From contig GG745333.1 in NCBI GenBank assembly GCA_000151295.1, forward strand, positions 1,113,543 to 1,162,041: a stretch of DNA of 48,499 nt. Direction: 5' to 3'. Of the stretch, positions 19,883-31,857 are shown piece after piece (position 1 is the first letter of the stretch; the number at the start of each line of letters is the position of its first letter). The notes beneath the pieces are model-generated. The model had not been told where the DNA came from. It did not search any database and worked only from the letters and a program-made list of their open reading frames with translations. This DNA comes from Allomyces macrogynus ATCC 38327 (lineage: Eukaryota > Blastocladiomycota > Blastocladiomycetes > Blastocladiales > Blastocladiaceae). The position numbers were made by a program, and so were the translations under genes.

Positions 19883-22800
19883 CTATGCAAACTTGAACAA
19901 GAGCACGACGCGCGGCAGGTCCATTTCCAAATCAGACGGCAGATACTTTTCGACACCGAGAATCTTTCGCGGCTCGGGCCGCGAGAACCACGAGTTGTCC
20001 GTGTCGGGCGTTGCCTCGAGCAGGAGCACGTCGGACCTGTCGGTCGACACGGATCGGCTCGCCACCGCGCGCAGAATCTCGGGCGAGATTGGGTTCTCGA
20101 AGTCGGCCTAGAAGAGTATGGAAGGAATATGGTGAGAATGGCGGGCTACGAACGAAGTGATAACAAGTGACGGGAGTGGATGCGCACCACCGTGTAGATG
20201 GACATGAGCTTGGAGATTTGCGTCGGCGAGAGCAAAAAGCACACGTCGAACAGATCCTCGATGTAGAGCTCAAGGTTGGTCGGCGTTGCCTTGTTGAGCT
20301 GCAGCAGCTTGGCCGCCTGCATGAGCCGCTCAAGATGCAATGATGCCTCGTTGAGCGAGTGCTGCGAGCACCACTCGGTGAGCCGGCTCACATTGTACTG
20401 GATCTGCATGCCGCGCTTCCATGTCGCGAAATTCTTGCGCATAATCAAGTGATTGAACGCAATCACGCCGACCATCTTGAAGATCTCCGACATGGTCTGG
20501 CGAATGATGGCGTCGTCGACATAGTAGTACTTGTGCACGCGCCACACTTGGCCAATCGCGTCGAGCAACTGCTCGATCGTGTAGGTCGGCTGTGTCGAGA
20601 CAAACTTCCTGAAAAGCGACGAAGAGTCCTTGGCGACAAACCCAGGCAGCGACTGGTTCTCTATCACACACGGGATGATGAATTTTTGCATGCGCTTCTT
20701 GACGAGCCGCACCCACTGGAAGTAGAGGTTCGTGAACGCGCGCTCGACCTCGACGACCGTCTTGTTGAGCAGCCGCTCGCCCTCCATGTAGATGGACGTG
20801 CGCCGTGCTGCGGCCAAGGCGGCGGCGCCTGGCGACGCGCTGCCGGCGAGCCCCGACGTCTTGAGAATGCTGAGCAGCTCGAGCAGGTTCGACATCCAAA
20901 AGTTGGTGACTTCGTCGTCGAAATTGGAGGCCACGACGCGCTCCTCGATGGCCTGCGTCGCGCTCTTGAGGAACGAGGCCATGTTGCTGTTCATGCCGTG
21001 CTGCCAGGCCTTGATCGAGTAGAGCCCGAGAATGTGCGCTGGGAACACAATCTGCCGCCGGCTCGCGTCTTGAGTAGCGTGCTTGGGGATCGGCAAGTTG
21101 CGAATGACGCCGTCGAGAATCTCCGACTCCAGTTTCGGGTCCTGCAGCAGCGAGAACGTGTGCTCCTGCTCCATGATGGCCTCCTCGACGGTGCGAGGTG
21201 GCGTGTGCCCGCCGTTGAGCAGGTTCACGGGATCGACCTCGACCATGGCCTTCATTTCCTCCGTCCAGACCTCGACCGACGAATGGCGGCGCACGCGCTT
21301 GAGCGCGTCAAACGACCCGCGGGACGTCATGTGCTCGGTCGGCGAGATTTGCGACAGCGGCGTGACTTGCCGCCGCCACAGTGCCTCGGGCGGTAGCGTG
21401 TCGACCGACGGCCGTCGCGGCCGTGCTGTGGCGAGCTCGTGCTTGGCCTTTTCGTCCTCGAGCTGCTGCTTGAGTGCAATAACCTCCTGCTTGAGCACAT
21501 TGATCTGCGTCGACTCTTGGATAAGCGCCTCTTGTCGCGCCAACGCGGCAATGCGCTCGCGCTCGCGGTCCTGGTGCTCGGACGCCTGCTGCTGTTGGAG
21601 CTGCTCCTGCTGCTGCAACAACTGCTGCTGCTGCTGGTCGCGGTCACGCAGCTGCCGCTGTGCCGTGGCCTTGAAGTTGGCGAGCGACTCTTGCAGTGTC
21701 GCAATCTCGGCGTCTTTGCTGCGAATTACGTCGTTGGCGGCATTGAGCTGCGACTGCAAGCCTTTGTTCTGCTGCATGATCGCCTCCATTTCGCGGCTCG
21801 ACGACCCGGCATCCTGCAACTTGTCCTTGAGCTGCTGCTGGTTCGACTGCGCCTGCTCAAACTTATCTCGCCACTGCTTGGTCTGCGCCTCGAGCGTCTT
21901 GACGACCTCGTTGAGCTGCCGTACCATCTTCTCCTTGCCGTCGAGCGACTGCGTGAGTTCGACCACCTTGTTCTCGAGCCGGTACGAAATCTCCTTGTAG
22001 TGGTTGACCGACTTGGCCTCAAGCTTGAGCGCCTTGAGTTCCTTCCGCGCGCGGTACCGGCGAATGCACGACTGCGCGAGAATGACGCGCCTGCGCGCCG
22101 TCGCATACTGCATGCGCGCGCGGTACCCGCGGAACGCCGCCTGGATCTCGATCGCCGCCTTTTCTTCACGCAACCGCTGCAATTCGCGGCGCGCGACATA
22201 CGATCGCCACGCGCACTGCAGCGTGACGACCGCCGACCGTGTGCGCGCAAACTCGCGCTGCGCGAGGTACCGCCGGAAACACGCCTGGATCACGGTCGCG
22301 GCCTTGGCCTCGCGAATCGCGCGCGCCTGCTTGCGCGCGTGCACGCCGCGAACACGCGCTTGTAGCGAGATCACGGCTGACCGCAGTTTCAGGTACCGTT
22401 TGCGCGCGAGTGCGCACTTGATGTTCTTTTGAATCATGACGACGCATTCGTTGAGTCGCTGCGTGCGCAACTTTTCGAGGTACGCGAGCTGGCCAGCACG
22501 GAAAAAGATTTTGGTCATTCCGATCTGGTACTTGTCGGTGTCCGGGATCGTGCGCGTGAGCAGCTTGGTGCAGAGGCCGCGAATGTCCTTGAACTGGGCC
22601 CATTCCTTGGACGGCAAAAGCAGGTAGTACCGCTCGACGAATTCGACAAATGTCCATCGGCCCGGGTAGCCCGCCGTCGAGATGCGAATTGTTTCCAAGA
22701 CACCGCACGCGCGCAATTGCGAGAGCACCATTTGCGGCTCAAACTCGAACGGCTTCTTGGCCGAGTTCGACTTGATGCACCGAATGTAGCTGACCTCGGT

Positions 22801-25448
22801 CGCGTTGATCGTGTCCATGAGCTGCGTGAGCGACTGCTTGAAAACCGAGCCGAGTGTCGGCTTCGAGAGCTTGCCACCACCGCCCATACTGCGTGCCATG
22901 ATGGGACTCGTCGCGCGGCTTGACACGGGCGAGGGCTTGTTGATCTTGTGCGCAGAGATCACGTCGTGCAAGAAATCAAACTGCGCGTTATTGAAGAGCG
23001 CGAGCAGTTCGTCGGGCACCGTGTCCTTGTTCTTTTCAATGAACCCATCAATTTCGTACTCGACATTGTGCGCGAAATGGTGCACGATAAACGACGTGTT
23101 CGAGAACCGCGGCTTGCCGAAAAACTTGTGCTTCTTGTCAAACTGGTTGTAGAACTTGGCAATCAGCGTCTTGTCGGACCCGGACGGCAATCGCGACTCT
23201 TCGTCGAGCAGCGACAGCAGACCCATGCGGCCCTCGATCAGCTCAATGCACGGCTTATTGTCGTTGAAGTCGATAAACGACCACTTGATCTGCTCCTTGA
23301 CATACTCTTCCTGCTCGAGCTTGAACACGTGCTGGTTGAACTCTTGCTGCAGCTTTTCGTTGGCCCAGTTGATGCACCCTAAAGGTGGTGATGGGTCGGA
23401 GGTTGCATGTCAACCACCGGTCGGACTTAAGAGCAAGCAGTAGCGGTGGAGAAGGTTGGCGAAGGCGTACACTGCTCGAACGAGTTCTTCTTGAAGTGCT
23501 CGAAACTAGGGACAGCGAGCTGTCAGCCAACCGTCCACATCTGCTGAGAATCTTGCCAACACGGGGCACTATAAAAAACGTACCCGTAGATATCCAGCAC
23601 GCCAATGAAGCTGTGGTACGAGTTGGCGACCTCGGGCGGGCATAGCGACTCGTTGGTCTTCTCGACGAGCCACTCGAACAGCCCCGCGTACAAGAACTTG
23701 GCGACTGAATCACGAATCGCGACGGCGCCGACCATGTTGACGTTGGTCACAATCTTCTCGAACCGCGTGACAATCTGCTTCTTGACAAGCCACTTCTTGA
23801 ACTCAGCCACCTCGACACCTAACAGCTTGCACGTCTGCAACATGGCCGCGTCGTCGTCGGCAATATGCGCCTCGTCGTTGCGCAGGTTCGTGATCTGGAT
23901 GTTGCCAATGTGCAGCAGCGCCGCGAGCAGCCGGAACAGCTTCCACTGCACAGTCACCGACACGCCAATCGTGGACAGTGCGCGCTGTGTGATTTCGAAT
24001 TCAGCAGCGTCGTCGACGCCGGGGACGGTGCCGGACCCGCCGCCCTGGTTCAGGTAGTGGAAGTACGAGTGCGGCTGCAGACCGAGTTCCTTGCGCTCTG
24101 CCGCAGGTGCACCGGCGACCAGCTGGTAGAAGATGTGGTAGTTGCGCTCCGTCTCAGGCTGGTAGATGACGCGCGATCGTTCGAGTAGGTAAGTACGGAT
24201 GCGCGCGCCAATGATCTTGGCGTGTTGGCTGAACAGCAACTAAGAGGGAGTGGGGATGGCGCGTGAGCGAAACTGACAAAGATGGTGCGAATGGGCGGTC
24301 ACTGAGCGAGGAAAATGGAAGTCAAAAGCAAGCAAGCGGATCCTATATACCTCAATGTACTTCCCAAATCGCGACGAGTTGTCGTTGCGCGTCGTCTTGG
24401 CGTTCCCAAACGACTCCATGATCGGGTTCGTGGCTGGTTGCGGTGGGCAAGATTCCCGTCAGTCGTCGTGAGCAATCAACAGCGATCAGGAACAAGCAGC
24501 ATGACATACCGAGAACCTGTTGCTCAACCTCGCTCATGCCGGCCGCATTGGTTGGCGACGTGATCTCGGCGGCTTGGGAGTAGTCCTCGCCAGACTCTCC
24601 TGCGTCGGCCATGGCAAAGTAGCGCTAAGAAACAACCCGCACCACCGGTCAGTCCAGGCACCTCCGAACCTTCTCCACCCGCCCAAAGCAAAGCGTACCA
24701 TGATGTACTTGGCCGAGACCGTCTTCCCCGCACCCGACTCGCCCGAGACGATGATACTCTGGTTCTTCTTTTCGCGAATCATGCCGCGGAACGCGTCTTC
24801 GGCGACAGCAAACAAGTGCGGCTCGAGCTCGCCGCGTCGCTTGCCCGAGTAGGCGCGGACCACGTCCTGCGTGTAGAGCTGCACGCGCTGGAACGGGTTC
24901 ATGGCGATCAGGACGATACCCGAGTAGGTGTAGATGTTGTGCTGCGAATAGCGCGTGCGAATGTTGTGCAGGACTGATCGCGAGATAGAGGATCATGGTC
25001 AGCTTCGCCCGATTCGAGCCAAACTGCCTCCGAGAACGTCGTGAGCGTACCAGCTGGCTCGTGCAAGTAGGACAGATTCGTCAAGTCCTCGATGCCCTCG
25101 AGCATGGGCGGGTTCTTGAGCGGCGGCAGCTCGTAGCTGTCTTTACTCGCCGCGATCTTGGCAATGGTCGTCGACGTTGTCACATCCTGCGAAGCGATGA
25201 TCATCAGTCTTCCATCCACGCACGACCCGTCATCACCGCATCCACCATCACCACCTCCCTAAAGTCCTTCCTACCTTGCCCAAATCGTCAATCACCTTGA
25301 CGGTGACGGCATCGCCACTGCGCACGAGCGACTGCACCGATGCGACGCGCCATCCCTCAACCGCGTCCTGCACCCACACTTTGGTGCCGGGCGTGTAGGC
25401 CGTGAGCAGCGCCTCGGCGGCCGCGACCGGATCCGTGAGGGCGGTCAT
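19883..25448 (-). CDS. MYO2: Class V myosin heavy chain
   Basis: Nine exons: 25448-25275, 25186-25051, 24973-24699, 24624-24510, 24433-24351, 24239-23584, 23506-23474, about 23378-20188, 20107-19883; about 1,628 residues. It is the barbed-end cargo motor of fungi, carrying vesicles and organelles on actin. Seen: N-terminal SH3-like [14 protein letters not shown]-loop GESGAGKT, switch [13 protein letters not shown], relay [15 protein letters not shown], actin-binding region ending in the converter, six IQ motifs (about 800-940), a Q-rich coiled coil, and a DIL/globular cargo domain (about 1280-1570). The last exon ([16 protein letters not shown]) completes the DIL domain. All junctions agree in phase except exon 7 to exon 8, where GT-AG joining leaves a one-base mismatch. 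Short exons in the motor region and one very long tail exon are notable. Family assignment is secure. Confidence 0.93.
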
Positions 25449-26298
25449 GGTGGCGAGACGCGGCGCGCGATCGAGCGAAGGGTCGGTGGTGTTCTATCGA
25501 GCACGAGCGAGCGGGATGTGCGCGGGGGCTGCCAGGGTGGAACATGGCCACAACAAGGTCAGCCCAATGCGTTGGCGAGCGAGAACCGGTTGCCTATCGC
25601 GGGCAGCAGGACGTGCACATCGAGTTATGCGCGAATCAAGATACAAACTTGCGAGCGGTACGTCGTGGTGGGCCGGCGTTGCGTGCAGTTGAGAGCGTCG
25701 GATGGCACCCGAATTCGGCCCAGTCGCGTGGTTGGTGACGGGAATTCAAGTCGAAAACTCGTCGAATCGGGCCTGTCCAGGGACCGGCCAGCATCCAGAA
25801 CAGAGCCGCGGAGTCGGAAGCCAGCGGTGGGGCTTCAGCAGGTCGACGATCAAGCGAGCGAGCAGCGCTTTCAGCTGCAGAGAGGCTCGAGCGCGGCGGC
25901 AGCGCCGAGGCAGTGCGAACTGCAGCGTGTTGCGGGTGCTGGTCGGCAGCGTAAGGCCGCTGCCGTCGTGGTATGCGTGCGCGGCAAGGCGCTGCTGGCG
26001 ACGCTGGCGTACTGAAGAGAGAGCTGGAGCAAGACAACCAGCCGCATCGTGGTGGAGGAGCCAAGAGTGCTGCCATGTCGCCCTTGCCCTTGTGCACAGG
26101 CCTTTGCCCCCGGGGGCAGATCGGTCACGCGACATGATGGTACGCGGTTTGCCGCTTGGCTGGCGACTTGGTCATGAACGTTTTGTCGTGTTGCACTCAA
26201 CCGCCACGCTCCGCCACAACACGTCCCTGCGTTCGCACTTCTCCTCCACCTCAACAGCGATGCACACATGGACCTGGCAATATTCGACGGCCAGCAGC
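25449..26298. other. Intergenic region between LEO1 and the myosin gene
   Basis: About 850 bp lie between the myosin start codon and the LEO1 stop codon, both genes being on the minus strand. It should carry the myosin promoter and the LEO1 3' untranslated region. A long plus-strand open frame here (25702-26715) overlaps the LEO1 coding exon antisense, has random-like composition, and is rejected as a gene. No repeat or RNA gene is visible. Confidence 0.5.
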
Positions 26299-27969
26299 CT
26301 AATAATCATCGTCCTCGTCGCTCATGACGGCGCGCCGCTTGCTGCGACGGCTGCGGCTCGTAGCCGCGGCCGCATCGTCCTCATCCTCGTCCTCGTCCAT
26401 CATGTCGCCATACCCGTCGCCCGCTGCGGGCCCGCGCATACGCGCCTTGCGCTCCTCGAGCGCGCGTTTGGCACCTGCGGCCTCACCCACCGACCGGCGC
26501 GACGACAAGGGTTGCGCGTACTGGCGCTCCTCCTCTTCGTCGTCCTCGTCGTACTCGACCAGGTCCTCCTCGTCGTCCACCACAAACCCACCGAGATCGT
26601 CGTGCGCATTCGACCGGCGCGCGCCGCCCGCCGCCGCACTCGAAGATCCGGCACCATAATCGTTGACGTCAAAATTGTCGTCGTAGGCACCCCCCACGTC
26701 CTCTTCCTCGTCTGAATACCCGCCGCCGCCGGCGCCACGCGGACCGCCACTCGAACCACCCCGCACGCCGTATCGCCCACTTGCCGCACGCTGACTCTTT
26801 TCGAGTTTCTTGCGCGACCGTTCGGCCTCTTGTGCGGCGGCAATCTTTCTCTGCCGTTCCTTTTCCGGGTCTTTCGTGACGTGCGTGACCTTGACGCGGT
26901 CGGTGCGCTTGAACCGCATGGCCAGGGCGGCAGCCATTTTCTTGTGCGTCTTGGACCGCGCACCCATGGGCTTCACGACCAGCTTGTCGTCGAGCACGCG
27001 GTGCACGTGCAGCGTGTTCGACGAGTGGTTCGCGCCCGTCAGGTACTGGTAGGGGGCCACGGGCTGCGTCGTCACGTCAAAGTACTCGTCGCCGACGAGC
27101 AGCGAGTAGGTGCCGTCCGACCACTTGACGAGCTGCGCGTTTGATTGCACTGTCATGCGGTCCGGGTGCGCGTCGTTCTGGATAAACCGCCACCGCATCG
27201 TGTTGGCCACGCGCAGGTCCACTTCGTGCTGCTTGAGTTCCTCAGGGTCGCCGGCGTCATAGTGGTCCGGGTCGAATGGCATCGAGTCGAGGTGGAGAAA
27301 GTTGGGCATGTCGAGGAGGTGTGTCTGGTGGAGTCGGTAGGGGGGAAGGAGTCAGCTCGGTCGCCAATTTGACAGTCCTCCAAGGATGCCAAATTCAGCT
27401 GGAGAGCGTACCGGCTTTTCGGACGGGAACGGGATCATGGGAATCGAATCAATGGCCAAGGTGTGGTCGCCGTCGTGTCCATACATGTCGTCGTCGTCCA
27501 GGGCATCGTGATGGCGGTCATCCAGGCGCGGCGAGCGTCCGCGGCGGCCCAGGTCGGCAGTGTCGTCGAGATCCATGTGGTCCTCGACGGGCTCGTCGCC
27601 TGTGCCAAAGAGCTCGGCCTCGTCTCCTGCCGCATCCTCGTCGCCAAACAGCGCGGCCTCATCGTCGTGCGCTTGCGGCTGCGCGTCACCACTAAACGCA
27701 TCAGCAGCGGCACCTTCTTCGCGGTGGTGGTGGTCGTGGTCATGGCGTGGACTCTCGTCCCCAAACAAAGCAGCCTCATCGTCGTGGCTGTCGTCGTGCG
27801 CCGTGGCGGGCGGCTGGTCGTCGTGGTGGTCGGGGTTCCACGCCTGATCGGCAGTCGTGAAGTCTTCAAAGTCACCCTCGTCCTCGGAATCGGCGCCAGC
27901 GCCGGCGGTGTGGGCGTTGGCGGGGGCGCGCGCACGCGCGTCGTGCCAATCTTGGTCCATCGGGTCCAT
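26299..27969 (-). CDS. LEO1: LEO1, Paf1 elongation-complex subunit
   Basis: Exons 27969-27412 and 27324-26299 are joined over an 87-bp phase-0 intron (donor GTACGC, acceptor CACCAG), giving 527 residues. LEO1 is a subunit of the nuclear Paf1 complex, which travels with RNA polymerase II and supports histone modification. Exon 1 encodes an acidic, histidine-rich N-terminus with three copies of an EAALFGDE/EAELFG motif, typical of LEO1. The junction creates THLLDMPNFLHLDSMPFDPD, the start of the conserved LEO1 domain, which continues through ANTMRWRFIQNDAHPDRMTV, SNAQLVKWSDGTYSLLVGDE and the basic helix with MAAALAMRFKRTDRVK. The C-terminus is again acidic and disordered and ends SDEDDDY, as in other LEO1 proteins. 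The gene is head-to-head with the V-ATPase a gene. Confidence 0.93.
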
Positions 27970-28415
27970 TGCGGGCAGTGGTCGCGAGCTCTGTGCAATC
28001 GTACTCGAGGACGGTCGGTGCGCACGGGCAGGTTGGTTGTGATCAGGCCGGGGGCAGCGCGGGGGCAGCGAAAAGTCAAGCTTGCACGTGATGGTTCTCG
28101 GTTCAGAGCGGACCTGTCAGCCCTGTCGACACGCATCCGCAACGCTGGACGCGTGCTTTTCTCGCTCGCTCAGAATCTTCCACCCCCACCAGACGCGCAA
28201 AATCACCATCACAACTGCACCGCGCTCGCACCTCTGCCGCGACGCCCCGCACTTCGCGCCACTGGCCGCACTTGGACCTGCGTGCCCTGCCTGTACTGAT
28301 TCGGCTCGCTCGATCCGCGCCGACGCGACCTACTTCGCGCTGACCACCGCGCCGACGCCGGCCCCACAACTCCCCCAGGTCGCTCGCTGCCCGCCCCGGG
28401 CCAATTCCCGCCACC
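27970..28415. promoter_or_regulatory. Bidirectional promoter region, LEO1 / V-ATPase a
   Basis: A 446-bp spacer separates two divergent start codons, so it must supply promoters for both genes. The V-ATPase start has a near-perfect Kozak context (CCACCATGG). No TATA box stands out; the sequence is C-rich towards the V-ATPase side (CCACCCCCACCAGACG near 28180), which is common for fungal housekeeping promoters. Confidence 0.55.
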
Positions 28416-31393
28416 ATGGCCGATCCGGGCGCCGACACCGCCTACGTGCGGTCCGAGCCCATGTCGCTCGTGCAGCTCTACATTCCGCTCGACATTGCGC
28501 AGGCCACCGTCTCCGAGCTCGGCGAATTGGGCGTTGTCCAGTTCCGCGACGTACGGATCGCCGCTTCTTCGTGCCTTTATGGCTGGCTCCTGACCTGTTC
28601 TGGTGTTCTCTGCAGCGCAACCCTGACGTGAGCGCGTTTCAACGCACCTACGTCTCCGAGATCCGCCGTCTCGATGAAATGGACCGCCGTCTGCGTACGC
28701 TTCTGCTCCCAGTTCCCCTTTCCGTCTCTTGTGCCCGCAATCTCACCTCCAATTTCAATACAGGCTTCCTGTGGCAGCAAGCCGAAAAGGCCAATGTCAC
28801 CATCAACACGACGCGCCGCGGGCCCTCGCCCAACTCGGCGCGCCGCCAGCAGGAACTCGACGAGCTCGATGCGCTGCTCGCCGACACCGAGGCGCGCATC
28901 CTGCAAATGAACTCGAGCCAGGCCGCGTTCAACAAGACGTTCCTCGAATTGACCGAGTTGCGCCATGTGTTGCGCGAAACCACGTCGTTTTTCGAGGAGG
29001 TGCGTCGTGTCCTTGTCTTCTCGAGGGTTTCTTACGGCGCGGATTTCTCACGCTTGTGATTGATACCACTAGGCCGAGGCGCACCAGAGTGAGATCATTG
29101 GCAGCGCCGGTGGAGTCGAGGACACGCTGCTCGGCGCTGGCCCCGACGTCGAGGCCAATGAACAAATGGGCGGGCACACAATCCAGATTGGGTACGCGCC
29201 CATGCTCCAGCATCTCCTCTACCCTGATGATTCGCACATACTCATCCACCGCACAACTAGTTTCGTTGCCGGCGTGCTCGACCGCAAGAAGGCTCTGGCG
29301 TTTGAGCGCATTCTGTGGCGCGCTTTGCGTGGCAACCTCTACCTTAAGTCGGCCGAGATTGAAGAGCCCATCACCGACCCGACCACCGACGAGCAAGTCT
29401 ACAAGAACGTGTTTGTGATTTTCGCTCACGGCAACGAGACGCTGCACAAGATTCGCCGCTTGTCCGAGTCGCTTGGCGCCACGCTCTACCCGGTCGACGC
29501 CAACTCGGAAAAGCGTCGCCAGGACGCGCGCGCGGTGCTGTCGCGGCTCGAGGACTTGAACCAGGTTTGTCTGCTTGCACCCTCTTCCAATATGATCCGG
29601 AACGATTGTGAACTCACCCCCACCCCCTGGATTCGGCTCGGTAGGTGCTCTTCAACACGTCGACGACGCGCCGGCACGAGCTCAGCAAGCTCGCCGACCA
29701 AATGGGCACGTGGAACACGCTCATCCAAAAGGAAAAGGCCGTCTACCACACGATGAACTTGTTCAGCACCGAGGCCAACCAAAAGGCGCTGATTGCTGAG
29801 GGCTGGGTCCCGACCGCCGAGATTGCGCGCGTGCAGTCGGCCCTGGCCGTGGCGCGCGAGGCCGCGCGCGGGATGATGCCGACGGTCCTGAACGTGGTCC
29901 CGACGGCCCGCGAGCCGCCAACCTACCACAAGGCTAACAAGTTCACGGCCGGTTTTCAAGCGATCATTGACGCGTACGGGATCGCGCGGTACCGCGAAAT
30001 CAACCCGGGTCTGTTCACGGTGATTACGTTCCCGTTCCTGTTTGCCGTCATGTTTGGCGACTTCGGGCACGGGATCATTGTCACGCTGGTCGGCGCATAC
30101 TTGTGTCTCAAGGAGGACCAGCTCAAGCTTGCGTCCAAGGGGTCCGAGTCGATGGCCACGATCTACGGCGGCCGGTACATGATCTTGCTCATGGGCCTGT
30201 TTTCCATGTACACGGGGCTCATCTACAACGACGCGTTCTCGCGCATGATGTCGATCTTCCCGTCGGGGTGGACGTGGGTGCCCGACGCGCACGAGCCAAA
30301 TGTCTTGGTCGGCAAGCAAGTCGGGACCTACCCGTTTGGGCTCGACTGGGCGTGGCAGTTTGCCGACAACAAGCTGATTTTCGGCAACTCGTACAAGATG
30401 AAAATGTCGATCATTTTCGGCGTCATTCACATGACGTTTGCCACGATCCTGTCGCTCTTCAACCACTTGCACTTCAAGAAGAAGATCAACGTCTACTGCA
30501 TGTTCATTCCGCAGATCTTGTTCATGCAGTGCATTTTCGGGTACCTCGTCGTGTGCATGATCTACAAGTGGCTCGTCGACTGGTCGCAGCCGGGCATGCC
30601 CTCGCCGCCCGGGTTGCTCAACATGCTCATCTTCATGTTCCTCTCGCCGGGGAAAGTCAAGAAGGGCGAGGAACTCTTCGCGGGCCAAGCGACCGTGCAG
30701 ATGATCTTGCTCGGGATCGCCATGATCTGCGTGCCCTGGATGCTCTGCGTCAAGCCGTACCTGCTCAAGAAGGAGCACGACCGCACGATCGCTCAGGGAT
30801 ACGCGACGCTGCACGTTGCGCACGGCGACGACGATGACGACGACGACCCGCACAACGTATCCGACCACGCGCTCATGGGCGGCGCCGTTCCGCAGACGGC
30901 CTCGTCGTCGAACCACGTCGCGCCCTCCCCCGCCGCCGCGCCGGGCGCGCCCGCGGCCATGATCATGTCCCCCGTCTCAGACGCGGGCGGGCACGGCCAT
31001 GGGCACGACGGCGAGCCATGGGACTTTGGCGCGCTCGTGATTGACCAAGTGATTCACACGATCGAGTACTGCCTCGGGTGTATCTCGAACACGGCCAGTT
31101 ACCTGCGTCTCTGGGCGCTGTCGCTCGCGCACGCGCAATTGTCAGAAGTCCTCTGGGACATGACGCTGTCGGGCCGGTTCGAGGCGGCGACGGGGTCGTG
31201 GGGGCAGGCCGTGGCGCTGGTCCTGATTTTCCCCATGTGGTTTGGCGCGACCGTGTTTATTTTGCTGCTCATGGAGGGACTCTCGGCGTTCTTGCACGCG
31301 CTGCGTCTGCACTGGGTCGAGTTTGATTCCAAGTTTTTACGAAGGGTCCGGGTACAAGTTTTGAGCCGTTTTCGTTTGCCGAGATTGGAGTGA
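28416..31393 (+). CDS. VPH1: V-type proton ATPase subunit a
   Basis: Exons 28416-28550, 28616-28694, 28764-28999, 29073-29564, 29645-31393 (phases 0, 1, 0, 0) give 896 residues without a break. The protein is the large membrane subunit of the Vo sector that forms the two proton half-channels of the vacuolar/endosomal H+-ATPase. Seen: the conserved N-terminus (VRSEPMSLVQLYIPLDIAQA, then LGELGVVQFRDRNPDVSAFQ), the cytoplasmic stalk domain, about eight membrane segments starting with FTVITFPFLFAVMFGDFGHG, and the essential arginine in ASYLRLWALSLAHAQLSEVL. A long H/D/A/P-rich loop (about residues 705-765) is inserted between membrane segments, as in other a subunits, but is richer in alanine and proline. 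Which isoform (vacuole or Golgi) cannot be told. Confidence 0.95.
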
Positions 31394-31483
31394 GCGGTTG
31401 GAGAGCGTGCCAAGAAGTGAGGTCAGGTGAGGAACGACGCGTCGTTTTCATTTATTGTGAACCGTTCATTCTCTCACAGCTGN

Positions 31484-31813
31484 NNNNNNNNNNNNNNNNN
31501 NNNNNNNNNNNNNNNNNNNNNNNNNNNNNNNNNNNNNNNNNNNNNNNNNNNNNNNNNNNNNNNNNNNNNNNNNNNNNNNNNNNNNNNNNNNNNNNNNNNN
31601 NNNNNNNNNNNNNNNNNNNNNNNNNNNNNNNNNNNNNNNNNNNNNNNNNNNNNNNNNNNNNNNNNNNNNNNNNNNNNNNNNNNNNNNNNNNNNNNNNNNN
31701 NNNNNNNNNNNNNNNNNNNNNNNNNNNNNNNNNNNNNNNNNNNNNNNNNNNNNNNNNNNNNNNNNNNNNNNNNNNNNNNNNNNNNNNNNNNNNNNNNNNN
31801 NNNNNNNNNNNNN
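31484..31813. other. Assembly gap (330 N)
   Basis: A run of 330 undetermined bases lies between the 3' ends of the convergent V-ATPase a and KCH genes. It touches no coding sequence that I can see: the V-ATPase stop is 90 bp to its left and the KCH stop about 45 bp to its right. Confidence 0.95.
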
Positions 31814-31857
31814 CGCAAACGAATGTGAGAACGACAACGACAACTCCCGCACACCGA

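Noticed and set aside
19608..20111. A 167-codon plus-strand open frame rich in Thr, Ser and Arg
   Set aside because: Its second half is antisense to the last exon of the myosin gene and the first half covers A-rich spacer.
20359..22365. Long plus-strand open frames across the myosin tail
   Set aside because: They are reverse-frame shadows of the myosin exon; the minus strand shows IQ, coiled-coil and DIL features.
25702..26715. A 337-codon plus-strand open frame
   Set aside because: Half of it is antisense to LEO1; the rest has random composition and no start or splice context.
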